Source of the DNA: Micromussa lordhowensis
Taxonomy: Eukaryota; Cnidaria; Anthozoa; Scleractinia; Lobophylliidae
Direction: 5' to 3'
DNA: 64,000 nt
NCBI GenBank assembly: GCA_964020085.1
Contig: CAXHUQ010000746.1
Location: forward strand, 20,001-84,000
The notes under the pieces: generated by a model
The model's input: only the letters and a program-made list of their open reading frames with translations
What the model was told of the DNA's origin: nothing
Databases searched by the model: none
In this document: in pieces, positions 48,001-55,888 of the stretch
How the letters are laid out: each line of letters opens with the position of its first letter
How positions within the stretch are numbered: position 1 is the stretch's first letter
Translations under genes and position numbers: made by a program

Positions 48001-50975
48001 CCATTAAGAAGGTACTCGGCAGAGCTGCAGTCAACCTGTGCACTCTTCAAACGATTGTTGTTGAAGTGGAGGCAATTCTTAATGATCGCCCCCTGACCTA
48101 TGTTTCCTCGGACATTAGGGATGAAGAGGCATTAACCCCTGCGCATCTACTTTATGGCCGACGAATCACGTCACTACCACATCCACATGTAGAGAGTGAC
48201 GAAGTGGATGATCCCACCTACCAAACAAACATAGATTTCCTGGGGAAGACAAAACACGTCACGTTACTGATTCAACACTTTTGGCAACGTTGGCGTCATG
48301 AGTACCTCACCTCCCTCCGAGAGTTCCACAAAGGTTCAGGAATCAACAAGGAATCCGTAAAGGTTGGCGACGTAGTTCTAATCCACGATGACAACCCGAG
48401 AGTAAACTGGAAACTAGCACTTGTCACCTCCATTAACAGAGGTCGCGATAGACTTGTACGTTCCGTCAATTTACGTACTGCTAATGGAACAACAAACCGC
48501 CCCATAACAAGATTGCATCCTCTAGAAGTTCAAGCCAAGGAAGTACAGTGTCCCACAGAGGCCGAAACAACCACAGTAGAAACTCCAACTCCTGTGAGAA
48601 GACCACAAAGAGATGCAGCACGACGTGCTATGAGAAGAATTGCAGACTGGACAAGGGACATTTGCGTGCCCCCGGAGGATGTAGAATAGTTTAAACAGTG
48701 ACTTTGAACGTTTATTTTGAATCTATTAGTTTAATCTGATATTTATTAATTTTGTGTGATTTCCGGTCAGCGGTCGTTACTGTAGTTTAGTCTCGTCATT
48801 GCTTACGTCACTATTCGGGAAAGGTACAAAACACGTTTTTCGTTCCCGCTCAAAAGCTCGCTCAATATGACCGCCATGTTTGTAACGCTGTCGAACCAAG
48901 TGAAATATAGTTGAGTTCCTATCACTGTTGTATTTCCTACTTCCCCACAAGTCGACTACTGGAAGTAACGAGTCGTGACGACCCGACGACATTGATCGCT
49001 CTTCTGCATAACTATAATGATTGAGTTCTACTTTCCATGGCTTCTTGTTTCGATGCACAATTTTATTTCCTGCACAAAAAGGGTCATTTGTCTGCACAAC
49101 TTTATAGAACGTGGTATACATTGCATGGCTTTTTGTTTGGATGCCCAGTTTGGTTTCCTGCACACGACTTTATTTAAAACGTGTCATTTGTCTGCACAAG
49201 TTTACAGAACGAGGTATACATTGCATGGCTTCTTGTTTCATTTCTTTTGTGCTTTTGTCTGCAAGCGCGTTTTTAGCCATATAAAGTCGAGTCGACTTCT
49301 GGAAGTAACGAGTAGTGTCAACTCGTGTCGAGTCGTGACGACTCGACGACATTTCCACCCCCCATTCACGTAGTATGACCATTTCCGGTGACTGTAGTCA
49401 GACTTCCTGTAGGGTTTGTCAACTTCCAGTAAGGATGACTTCATGAATTTCACGACATGACTTTTGCCAAGACGACTTGTCTATACATACAGACGACTCG
49501 ACACACTTTGAGTGTATTGGACATGTGTGACTTGTCAGTGCATGACCAATCTGCCCTATTCAGCGATTAAGACATACCTTTGTCAAAACCAGGTGGTGCG
49601 TCATACAAAAAATCTAAACCTGACTTGATCCTTTCATCATTACTGATAGCTAGTCTGTAGAAGAAAACAAACACACTAAAAAAAACATGCAAAATCAAGT
49701 GTAAGTGAAATTAACCCCGGCTCTTTTCACAGGAATGCAAAAATTGCCATAATAATTGTGCTAATCCAAATTGATACTACAAGGGCCTTAAAATGATTAT
49801 GTGTTGTTTGTCTACATGTATTTATTTCTATTTCGCACCTATTCTTGGAGGTGTGGTGGCCTCATGCGTTGGCCTCATGCGCTTGCCTCCAGATTGAGCG
49901 GTCTGGGTTCAAGCCCTGGTCGGGACATTGTGCTGTGTTCTTGGGCAAGACACTTAACTCTCCAGTGCTTCTCTCCACCCAGGTGTATAAATGGGAACAC
50001 GTGTAATTTAATGCTGCAGGGTAACCCTGCAATGGACTAGCATCCTATCCAGAGGAAATAGAAATACTCCTAGTCTCTTCATGCTACAGAAACTGGGATA
50101 AGCTCTGGCCTGATGGGCCACTTCCCTCGTACGCAGACTTTACCTACCTATTCTTGAATTTTGCTTGTTCCTTGTTATACTGAAGTTCCAGTTCTTTTTC
50201 CTTCTGCTGCTCTGCAAGTAGCTTCTGCTCTGCCATCCAGACCTGTAACATGGAATTGATGCAAAAATTGTTGATTTCTGAATTTGTCAACATAGCCAAC
50301 ATAAACTTATGTAAGGCTGTTTATGATGCATAATATGATTTTAGATCAGGGGCTCAGATTCCCCTTGTGACTTGTGACATGATGAGCTTGCATCTTTCTC
50401 AGTTTAGTTTTTGTCAACATTATGTAATAACTCTCATTAGTAACCACTTCCCATAAGCGACAACTTTTAACCGGTAAATAAAGGTTTTGTTTATACAACA
50501 TGATTGTTGCATGAGGCTGCTGCTTACATGTATGTTGCTCCAGGCATGAAGCAACATGCTTATGTGACTGATTTGTATTTCCTAATTATCCGATGTTAGA
50601 TCACTCCTGAGAAATATTCACCAAGAAAATTTCTTATCATCGCGTAGTTTCTTATAACAGCAATAAAAAAAGCAAATATATGTAGATCCTTTAAATGGCA
50701 GGAAGCAAAACTGCATACATTTCTCTGCATACAATAAATATCTTGGTATCTGACAGCGGACAATTGCACTGCACAAGAAGTCTTATATAATTAAGCCTAA
50801 ACTTAATCAAGACAGTCTTCGATATTAATATTGTACATATTTGTATGAACTGCATTGAACTGACAATGAATTTATAATGCTCCTGAAACCCCGGGTATAA
50901 ACTTGATCTTACCCTTTTGATGTTGGCTTTAGAGCCTGGATGGAAATCCTTCTTGTTCATGAACTTGGCAAACAT
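34127..50975 (-). CDS. CIR1: CIR1 (RBPJ corepressor-interacting / splicing-associated protein)
   Basis: Nuclear protein that links CBF1/RBPJ to histone-deacetylase corepressors. Exons: 50913-50975 ([20 protein letters not shown]), 50148-50242 ([20 protein letters not shown]), 49578-49654 ([20 protein letters not shown]), 38205-38212 (8-nt microexon), 37817-37878 ([12 protein letters not shown]), 37594-37645 ([17 protein letters not shown]), 37087-37146 ([20 protein letters not shown]), 35832-35935 ([19 protein letters not shown]), 35190-35281 ([18 protein letters not shown]) and 34127-34664 (Lys/Arg/Ser/His-rich tail). This follows human CIR1 in order. The 37087 exon ends in phase 0 but the next needs phase 1, so one small exon, expected to hold the last Cys of the zinc knuckle, is missing from my reading between 35936 and 37086. 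Intron 3 contains a 10.6-kb transposon. Confidence 0.9.
34839..35082. mobile_element. MITE, CAGTTGAG family (copy B)
   Basis: A 244-bp element with inverted ends CAGTTGAGTAAGGCGCGA and TCGCGCCTTACTCAGCTG (one mismatch in 18). TTAT/ATTA continue the symmetry outside. The interior matches copy A at 14368-14817. It lies in the last CIR1 intron. Confidence 0.8.
36871..36930 (+). repeat. C/T-rich 21-bp tandem repeat
   Basis: CACCCCCTCCCCCTTCTTCCT is repeated 2.8 times. One strand is almost pure pyrimidine, a sequence that can form triplex DNA. It lies in a CIR1 intron. Confidence 0.85.
38556..38743. mobile_element. Short MITE, ATCACCCAACTAGT ends
   Basis: ATCACCCAACTAGT at the left and ACTAGTTGAGTGAT at the right form a 14-bp inverted repeat with one mismatch. 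The interior includes GCATTTTAATTGGCTACGCT, is non-coding, and stands just outside the 10.6-kb transposon. Confidence 0.55.
39108..39440. repeat. Left subterminal array of TIR transposon copy 2
   Basis: Three units of about 115-120 bp share GACTTAGTATAAAAG, AGTGGTTGTGGTGGGG, TATAAAATGTCGTCGAGTCG and a GTGGACACGACTCGT end. Order and spacing match the copy-1 array (AAAATGTTGTCGATTCGACA ... ACACAACTCGT), so the two arrays are homologous though their palindromes have changed from GATTCG to GAGTCG. Confidence 0.8.
39480..39897. other. Unassigned interior of TIR transposon copy 2
   Basis: AT-rich, non-coding sequence between the left array and the LINE fragment. No feature recognised. Confidence 0.4.
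39898..40645 (+). mobile_element. LINE 3' fragment (C-terminal RT domain and tail)
   Basis: A 132-codon frame (39898-40296) ends with [34 protein letters not shown] and [19 protein letters not shown], the usual C-terminus of L2/CR1-type open reading frames. It is followed by T/TTTA-rich sequence and a 3' end of GGAAAT repeats (to 40645). It is strongly 5'-truncated. It ends 10 bp from the stop codon of the antisense cargo gene. Confidence 0.75.
40656..42388 (-). CDS. Unrecognised three-exon gene inside the TIR transposon (C-terminal part)
   Basis: Three minus-strand exons join in phase: 42086-42388 (acceptor TTTTATTATAG, donor CAG|GTGAGT), 41177-41307 (donor GAGAG|GTAAAT) and 40656-40758 (ending TGA). 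Together they give 178 aa. The order is a Ser/Thr/Pro-rich linker ([11 protein letters not shown]), a folded-looking segment ([75 protein letters not shown]) and a basic nuclear-localisation-like tail ([16 protein letters not shown]). No ATG fits the visible frame near its start, so 5' exons are missing or were displaced. I do not recognise the family. It could be a transposon protein or a captured host gene. Confidence 0.6.
42574..42877. repeat. 304-bp repeat, left copy
   Basis: It starts ATTGATCGCTCTTCTGCATA and ends AAAGTCGAGTCG directly at the BEL LTR. It has one mismatch to the copy at 48991-49294. Internally it has two imperfect copies of CATTTGTCTGCACAA and TATACATTGCATGGCTT. Before the BEL insertion the two copies formed a tandem array with a period of about 340 bp. 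Confidence 0.9.
42878..43147 (+). repeat. BEL/Pao 5' LTR
   Basis: A 270-bp terminal repeat beginning TGTAGAATAG and ending CCCCACA. Identical by eye to 48680-48949. Confidence 0.95.
43168..43887 (+). CDS. BEL/Pao gag, N-terminal part (ends at frame break)
   Basis: The first ATG after the primer-binding site opens a 239-codon frame. It starts with a basic helical segment ([17 protein letters not shown]), then an acidic coiled-coil-like part, a Pro/Ser/Gln-rich linker and the start of the gag core ([32 protein letters not shown]), as in DUF1759. It stops at TAA 43887, while the gag core continues in the -1 relative frame. The sequence at the junction looks shortened relative to the family, which points to a small deletion and not a slippage site. 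Confidence 0.85.
   Translation: MEELPKLLASRRAHKAHLTKLRHKIDETAKGTITHNGIALLKSLVDQLKQKRQTLKELNDKIAVLLETPEELEVEILDAEELDSLIVEKVCITDNLIELAKGNLSQPVSSHSPDTIGTPPSLPQGGQEIQQPIPSTSQTEQESQQANSPPPTGTSDSDFQGNTAASAENPPITPPPVSTFQTSRLPKLVLPSFNGNPLEWQSFWDAFRSAVHDNSSVSDIQKFNYLRAQLRDGALPGCH
43878..48689 (+). CDS. BEL/Pao gag C-terminus and pol polyprotein
   Basis: A 1,603-codon frame. Approximate residues: gag core remainder 1-120; CCHC-like zinc knuckles 163-224 ([21 protein letters not shown]); retropepsin-like aspartic protease about 285-440 ([11 protein letters not shown]); reverse transcriptase about 560-830 with the catalytic LYVDDLAS near 704; RNase H about 870-1000 ([13 protein letters not shown]); integrase zinc-binding region about 1180-1230 (CVTCRK); integrase core about 1250-1400 ([25 protein letters not shown]); and a C-terminal DUF5641-type chromatin domain ([13 protein letters not shown]). 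The stop codon lies within the first bases of the 3' LTR. The whole frame is uninterrupted, in keeping with a recent insertion. Confidence 0.93.
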   Translation: MPLTSANYAKSVQLLKERFAQPHKIINAHMEALLILPSPTDHLSSLRLFYDSVETHIRGLESLGKKTETYGDILVPIIQKKLPTGIKRNLARQNGNKEWQLDNLRKAILNEIEILEAGQNSSSDYELSSNSTTAATAAFLTSSKPHTPVLPPPTDRRPTKRTCLFCKGEHSPNDCNVVTDKGKRYSIVRDARVCFNCLNRHSVSKCKSRNRCKVCHRKHHTSLCQNVEPPPLVSSTEPTTANKISSTLATDKTVAPSVSSYHIGDTDRQTPVLLKTAVASIGSHNNHISAHILFDEGSQRSFITSDVATKLDLKSETHETISLSTFGGSTSSVKRLDTATIYLKTAQEETIPIHVIIVPTIAAPLTTYTGANVRDLPHLKGLSLAQINVDDSPFTVDILIGADHYWDIVENEVIKGPGPTAAKSKIGYLLSGPLSNSNHSESLNTSILNVVTEHRQEQFDLERFWQIESVGVQPDSSEEMPDFLKYYQDSSITLEDGRYSAKLPWRPEHPPLPSNAEVTKHRTRSMIRKLITDPEKLRMYNDVIQEQLSRGFIERVNNPDLTNGECHYIPHHAVLKDSNTTPLRIVYDCSFKQGEQPSLNDCLQPGPPLLNDLTGILLRFRLHKYAIATDIEKAFLHVNLDQADRDATRFYWLPNTDDPESEFIVNRFKSVMFGATSSPFILNATLNKHLTQSTDQISLDMLRNLYVDDLASGTSDDGSAVNYYQDARNKMSPVGFNLRSWSSNSPGVQRLAAKDQVLDTSPTKKVLGMLWNITSDTLRISCKQATSTPPLSTKREVLQETAKVFDPLGLLQPVTVAAKILIQELWKENIDWDDPLPPSLDQKWRTVAKEIGDATKLEFPRRYFTSDVSVDNSDTELHVFADASQKAYGAAAYLVRENQSSLALAKSRVAPTKKKRTLPELELMAALTGARLASYLQEQLQVTRVTLWSDSQIVLHWLKSTKSLKPFINTRIQEVKKLTSIPNWKYCPTTENPSDLLTRGITAHQLKTSSLWKHGPTWLPNRSLWPTWPTTEVLHLSATETSTDGSPANSTIPVQQQGLHRLINPSDFSSLPRLLRVTAYVFRFVQLLQKKVSQQGPITAMEYDHAMTEWVKNRQSVVFHAEVGNLSSKPRHRTTLVRQLRLFLDDGGLLRCGGRIHNAPLSSNTKFPLLLPSKDRFTDLVIHSTHVKQLHAGVNSTLTALRQSYWVPSGRQRVKTLIDKCVTCRKVSGTAYNAPDPPPLPKSRMQQTQPFEVTGVDYTGALYVRNAGIETKVYICLFTCAITRAIHLEVVEDLTVEAFLLAFRRFASRKSLPRKLISDNASTFVSANNELKELFQSHALKETLAREGIEWLFIPKKAPWYGGFWERLIGLTKSTIKKVLGRAAVNLCTLQTIVVEVEAILNDRPLTYVSSDIRDEEALTPAHLLYGRRITSLPHPHVESDEVDDPTYQTNIDFLGKTKHVTLLIQHFWQRWRHEYLTSLREFHKGSGINKESVKVGDVVLIHDDNPRVNWKLALVTSINRGRDRLVRSVNLRTANGTTNRPITRLHPLEVQAKEVQCPTEAETTTVETPTPVRRPQRDAARRAMRRIADWTRDICVPPEDVE
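48680..48949 (+). repeat. BEL/Pao 3' LTR
   Basis: A 270-bp repeat identical by eye to the 5' LTR. The pol stop codon lies within its first ten bases. Confidence 0.95.
48991..49294. repeat. 304-bp repeat, right copy
   Basis: Partner of 42574-42877. The one difference I saw is CTTTTGTCTGC versus CTTTTCTCTGC. It is followed by GAAGTAACGAG and GTCGTGACGACTCGAC palindromic sequence, which also precedes it at 48955-48990. Confidence 0.9.
49846..50142 (+). mobile_element. tRNA-derived SINE (copy A, near full length)
   Basis: The head carries a Pol III type region (GGCCTCATGCGCTTGCC, B box GGGTTCAAGCCC). The middle has TTCTTGGGCAAGACACTTAA, a segment widely conserved in marine-invertebrate SINEs. 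The tail has GGTAACCCTGCAATGGACTAG and CCTGATGGGCCACTT. It lies in a CIR1 intron and ends about 5 bp from the exon at 50148, very close to its splice donor. Confidence 0.8.
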
Positions 50976-51151
50976 CTTGCTGTTTACAAACACAGGTACT
51001 TGGCAAAAATAATGAACGAAAACTGAGCTGAGGGCACAATCGATCTCAATCGTCCGCCATCTTTACTAGTAATGCCTTGCTCGCAATGGTAAGTGGGATA
51101 TAGCCGTATCTATTGTTAGTGCCAGGTCCTCTCGATCTTCTAGAAAACAAC
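50976..51151. promoter_or_regulatory. Shared upstream region of CIR1 (-) and the mpaB-like gene (+)
   Basis: The start codons face apart with 176 bp between them, so the promoters must overlap. It contains GTCCGCCATCTTTA (51052-51065), whose complement AAGATGGCGGAC matches the YY1 consensus core found at many TATA-less animal promoters. The regulatory role is inferred. Confidence 0.6.
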
Positions 51152-53932
51152 ATGTCGGTCCTTTGCGACGAGTTGTTGGATAAGAAGAGATTTGAATGTG
51201 ATCCTCTTGCAGACGATGCCGTGTTAGCAGCAGTGAAAGATCATGGCGAAAATGTTTTGCGAAATCACGAGCTGTACAGCACTGTCAAAGAACTGGGAAA
51301 AACAAGTGCAGACTTGAGTTGTGCGAGGTTCATGGAATTTTATGAACAAGAGCCTCCGTGGAATGTAGAATGGAAGAGTTGCGAGTTAGGAAGACGACTT
51401 TTCGTTCGAAACGGTGGCATCGCCGGTCTTGTTCTTATGTATGGTAGTCTTGTCTCCTCATTCACTGCTTCACTCGGAAACAAGGTATTAGTTTCCGGGT
51501 ATTACATAACAACTGATAACAACTGATTAAACGGGGAAAAAATATAACCAGCTTGAAGATATAAAATTCGCCTAAACTTCAGAATACCCGTCCACTTATT
51601 TGCATCTCATTGAATAAGAATAGAAACTATTTTTATATACCTCGTTCTTCAAAGCACCGACACATGTAAATGAAGTGGACGGGTATTCAGAAGTTGCTCC
51701 TAAAATTCTCCCTCTGATTATCTTGATAGATGTTGGAACATGCATCAACCCAAATAATATTTACTTTCCATGGTTGAATTTATTTATTATGAACATTTGT
51801 GTGCTTGACAGTAAAGTGATACCGTGGCTGAAATTAGAGAGTAAGGAAAAATATAAGTTCTATTCCCACGCTGAATAGATTGTCCAAGGACTGATGATGA
51901 TTACAGCGCAATAACTGTTTATCTGGACAGGTGCTGTCAGCCATGGGTCGCTTATCTCCATACGGAGATGTTCGTCAAAGACTGTTTGAAACTCTTCACT
52001 TTGTGAAGGTTGTTGTTCTTGGTTCACCGAGTGATATTAAGGAGGCGTGCATGAGGGTGCGTCTACTTCATGCTGCCATACGCTATCATCTTTGTCATCG
52101 TGAAGGTGGTTGGGAAGTTTATAAAGTAAGTGCAGTCATTGAACAAAGTTTTTACTTGCAATAAAATTAATGTTTTTAAGGAGGCTCGAAAGGGTTTTTA
52201 GGTGCACGGGCGCGCGCAATCTACACACGCCATAACTAAGATGCACGCGTCAGCTGAATCAGTATTAAAATCAGTACACCGGAAGTTAATGATGCGTAAA
52301 ATCGCGCGAACCGGAAATAAAACCTGTGAAAAACATTTGTATTTAGCTCGAAAGTTTGCTCGGTGACCTATCTTGATTTTTTGCATGCACGCTTCATTCA
52401 CGATGGCACTTCAAATATAAAAGTTTCAGGGAAATTTATCTAGTAGAATTTTCTGCAAGCCATAAAGCGCGTTTTTTAAAGATATATTAAATTCCACTCG
52501 ATAAATTTTTTTCATACTGCCTGAAAAGGTAAATAATTTAGGGAGCTTTTCAACAAAGAAATAAAAAAGGTAGGTCACCGAATTAGTTTTTCAGATATTT
52601 TACAAAAACTGACATTTAGAGGGCCTTTTTGTGGACCTGGGGTGTTGCCATGGTAACTGATATGACGTCATAAGCACCTTTATAATATAGTACAACTATA
52701 GAGGTCCAAGGAGACATATAGTTTGCCTACACCATTAAATATCCTTCTTTGTAATCTTTAATCGTTTAGCAAACACTACATCAACAAAAATACCCTTCCG
52801 AGCCTCCTTAGGCATTTCATTTGAACCACCTTGTTATTTGACTATTTTAAGCAGATATTTTTTAAAAAAATTTTAGACATCTACATTTAGCCTTGCCGAA
52901 AGTAGCCTCCTGTGCAGATGCTCTTAAGCTTCGTCACATAGTCTTCCTCCTCCACTGGTCATCGGGGAGAAAGATTATGTGACAAGCCCAAAGAGCATCT
53001 GTGTAGGACACTATACCAAAATTAACCAAACTAGTTAAAGACGCAGATGCACTGGCCATGTTACATGTGCTACAGATGAGATTGCTAGTACATATGTATG
53101 TTGAATGTGTGACAGATGTTAGCACATTTTACAAAAGGAAAAAGGTTTGGTTTAAATTTAATTTGTCTTTTCTTTCCTACATGTAGTATGGGTATCCAAT
53201 CAACCAAGAGGACCTTGCAGGAACGCTGTCTACTTTTTCATCTGTTGTTATTCAGGGTTTGGAACTTTTGGGAGTTTCCATGACAGAAAATGAAAAGGAT
53301 GGTTACCAGAAACTGTGGAAGTATGTTGGTTATTATCTTGGTAAGTGCAAAAATTCAATAAAAATATTGAAAGTATATTCATATGCTTTTGATTGCATCT
53401 CATCTTAAGTATGAGTTCAAACAAACATTTACGCCAAAAGAATCGGCAGTCTGAATAGGGCAATAAAACAGGACATATTAACCACGCATTTACAATAACC
53501 TCTTTTTCCACACCAGGAATGACAAGTGATCTGTTATGTAAGGACTACAAAGATGAGTGGAAACTATGTACTTTGATAAAAGTACGACAGTGCAAGCCTG
53601 ACAAAGACTCTGTTATTTTGACAAAAACACTGCTACAAGAGTTTGCCAACAAACCTCCCTTTCACCTAAGTTATAATACCACCAGTAGCTTATCAAGACA
53701 CATGATTGGCAATGACCTTGCTGATGAGCTTGGACTTCAAAGGTTTAATGTGCCTGGTCAAATAGTTATGGCATTGTTATACTGGTTTCTTACGCTGGTG
53801 TCATTCATTCAAAGAGGTATCTCTCCTCTGGAGCGTTGGATGTATGCATTTGGAAGGCATTCCTTGAATATGTTTCTTGATTTGTCCTTAAAAGGAAGGA
53901 GGCCATCTTATATCATGAAGGTGTATTCTTGA
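51152..53932 (+). CDS. DUF2236 / mpaB-type oxygenase-like protein
   Basis: Four exons give 365 aa in phase: 51152-51484, 51931-52125, 53187-53340 and 53517-53932. I chose ATG 51152 (MSVLCDELLDKKRFECDPLA). Recognisable family stretches are GRRLFVRNGGIAGLVLMYGS, VLSAMGRLSPYGDVRQRL, the His-rich MRVRLLHAAIRYHLCH, and YGYPINQEDLAGTLSTFSSV, as in the DUF2236 fold shared with mpaB and latex-clearing heme oxygenases. The second half has a hydrophobic segment (VMALLYWFLTLVSFI), so membrane attachment is possible. The substrate is unknown. Intron 2 carries a MITE. It is divergent from CIR1. The family call rests on motif memory; the protein is complete and intact. Confidence 0.82.
52176..52811. mobile_element. 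TTAA-type MITE, family TTAAGG (copy 2)
   Basis: The left end TTAAGGAGGCTCGAAAGGGT and right end ACCCTTCCGAGCCTCCTTAG are inverted with few mismatches. It shares TTAAGG-GG-TCGAA ends, a GCGCGCGCAA block near the left end and TTGCCATGGTAACTG near the right with copy 1 (4903-5509). The right outer tetranucleotide is TTAG instead of TTAA. It sits in intron 2 of the mpaB-like gene. Confidence 0.75.
52909..53009. repeat. Foldback repeat
   Basis: CCTGTGCAGATGCTCTTAAG and TCGTCACATAGTCTTCCTCC are mirrored by GGGGAGAAAGATTATGTGAC and CAAAGAGCATCTGTGTAGG. Arms of about 42 bp with a 15-bp loop. Non-coding, in an intron. Confidence 0.65.
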
Positions 53933-55540
53933 ACAAGAATTATTGTCAGTCAAATTTTATTTAATGTGTCGAGCAGGTCTGTTGCCACCTAGCTTGGTGT
54001 ACACTACAAAGAACTGCATTAATAAAAGAGTCCTTGACAGTTAACAGTCTTGCCACCCATTCCCATTCCCAGAGGCTGTATCTGTGTCTGTGAAAAGTGT
54101 CTCCTTTCGTTGAAGATCCACTAGGCAGGAAACACAAGTGAACAGAGCTGAGTGGCAAAGCCGTGAGTAGTGCAGGTGTCGGAAGAGGACACGGCTCACG
54201 GTTTCACCCCCTGTCTTCTAGTTTGTCTGAGGTTCTTCCCTTTGTGGATCTTTGAGCAAAAGAGAGACTGCTCGCAGTCTAGTGTAATCCTTTTGATCAG
54301 CACCAAGAATAAATTAATAACCACTGGCCAGTTCTGTGTCATTCTGTTCAGATCCAGTGCTTGTTCCACCCCAATCTGATGACTGTTTATGATGAGTACT
54401 CTGCACCCGAGGTTCTTGGTGCTGACCAGCAAATCACATGATAGAAAATCAGCCATGCTGAGATGCAGATTACACAGCTTGACTTTCCATTGTTTTGGAG
54501 AACAACCCCAAAATATCTATCAAGAAATACACACTGATTCTGATTCTGCAAACAGCTTCATATATAATACAAGTCAGACAACTTACTTATAGTTCCTATG
54601 ACAACCAATAGCTTTAACTTCCAAGTGAAATTAGCTACTTTGCTGAAATCACTAATTTAACTACCCTCTTTATAACTATAAACTCTACCTCTAAAATACT
54701 AGTAATTACAAACGATCTTGATATTATCATCACAGTCAGTCTTAATCATGGCACAAGGTCCATAAGGCCTCAAGATTTCATATTTATTTCTTTGATATGA
54801 ACACTTGCTTGGTCCTTTATATGTCCAAATTAACAAGCTTGGAATAAACTGATTACTTTACTTTAGAATTACACTTTTAAAATTATGTTTACTTACAAAT
54901 TTTTAACTCTAGCAGATTCTTCTCTAGGATGTCATTATGATTACTGAAAGTTCCTAGAAACTGAACCAAAAATTATATCTTGAAACTTAAACTCAACACT
55001 TGAACTCTAAGAACTATAATGGTACAGTTTGCCTAAGTTGAATAGCTGCAATACCCACATCCTTGCTAGAAGGAGTTTTGGATGAGCAAGTGCTAAGATT
55101 CAAAAACTGGGCCAGCTTTAGATGATTTTTTTTCCCGTAATAATCAATGAAAATGCTCAGAAAAAGTAATAAGAATCACCTGATAGTCTGTACTGCACAT
55201 TATGACTGCATGATTTGAAATTTGAATTAAAAAAATAAATGCATTTAATTGTAGTCTGAACTTTAAGAGAGTGAATCGTTTGCTGCTCATTTCACTCGTT
55301 TTAATTCTGAGAATATGACATATTATCAGAATATTATTAAAAGTAGGTGCTCCAAACTTCAACAAATGAGGCAGGGATTTGTGTTTGTTCTGACAATCAA
55401 CTTTGATTTTTGCTGCCAAATAACCCTGTCCTACTACCCAATCTCTCTCCACCTGCCAATAGTGTTCTTCTAAATAACACAAAACTATACAAATATTTAA
55501 TATGAATCATTAATGATCAATTATGTGCAATGCATTTTAA
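53933..55540. other. Gap 3' of the mpaB-like gene, no gene seen
   Basis: It contains the mpaB-like 3' UTR and AT-rich DNA. A few 60-110 codon frames have no recognisable features. Nothing else could be supported. Confidence 0.4.
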
Positions 55541-55888
55541 ACAAGGACCCGCGCTATATAAGGAGCCTTGGACTGGGCGAGCAGTCAGTCATTTCACTCT
55601 AGACACAGAGCTGTCAACATCTCCGGGTCACGCGATACGGTTAGAGGCGGGAAATTCAAATTTACTTCGATAAATTCTTCAATTAGCGTCAGAAGGATCA
55701 GGATTTAAGTACATTTATAAGTTAAATTCACAATTTGGGTGGTTCTACACTCGCATTAAGTTCTTATTGTGTAGGTTTTTATTTGTTGCATTGATTTATT
55801 TGTCCGCCATCTTTGATTAGGACTACGAAACAAAGATTGCGTGACAAAGAGGGGGAGGAGCTATGCCTTATATAGCGCGGGTCCTTGT
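55541..55888. mobile_element. 348-bp TTAA-flanked MITE with perfect inverted ends
   Basis: The ends ACAAGGACCCGCGCTATATA (left) and TATATAGCGCGGGTCCTTGT (right) are exact complements, continuing to AGG/CCT. TTAA stands at both borders (55537-55540, 55889-55892), as in piggyBac-type insertions. The interior includes TGTCCGCCATCTTTGATTAG, close to the YY1-like site in the CIR1/mpaB-like promoter. No coding region. Confidence 0.85.

Larger units (their letters stand above)
42878..48949 (+). mobile_element. BEL/Pao LTR retrotransposon, young
   Basis: A 6,072-bp element with 270-bp LTRs (42878-43147 and 48680-48949; TGTAGAATAG...CCCCACA) that I read as identical, flanked by the 5-bp duplication AGTCG, the normal BEL/Pao size. 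TGGTGCCGGGACC just after the 5' LTR complements a tRNA 3' end (primer-binding site). It encodes gag and pol in the order protease, RT, RNase H, integrase, which defines BEL/Pao. The reading frame is broken once in gag. It inserted into the 340-bp repeat of the TIR transposon, so it is the youngest layer there. Confidence 0.95.
38900..49529. mobile_element. 10.6-kb TIR transposon, TGTCCAATACACCC family, copy 2, with gene cargo
   Basis: The ends are TGTCCAATACACCC at 38905 and GAGTGTATTGGACA ending at 49523 (one mismatch). They are followed outward by AGGGT on the left and TGTGTG on the right, the same pattern as copy 1 (AGGAT / TGGATG). The flanks carry a perfect 9-bp duplication, ACTTGTCAG (38891-38899 and 49530-49538). 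Contents from left to right: a GAGTCG array (39108-39440), a LINE fragment, a minus-strand multi-exon gene, a 340-bp tandem repeat split by a BEL/Pao element, and right subterminal GAGTCG palindromes. Without the BEL element it would be about 4.55 kb. It sits in CIR1 intron 3. A 9-bp duplication suggests a Mutator-like transposase, but none is visible. Confidence 0.8.

Noticed and set aside
48777..49163. 128-codon minus-strand frame across the BEL 3' LTR and repeat
   Set aside because: It spans an LTR junction and repeats in altered form at 42468-42746, so it is a by-product of the repeats.
42574..49294. Reading the 304-bp blocks as LTRs of the retroelement
   Set aside because: They lie outside the AGTCG duplication, and the true 270-bp LTRs with primer-binding site are inside.
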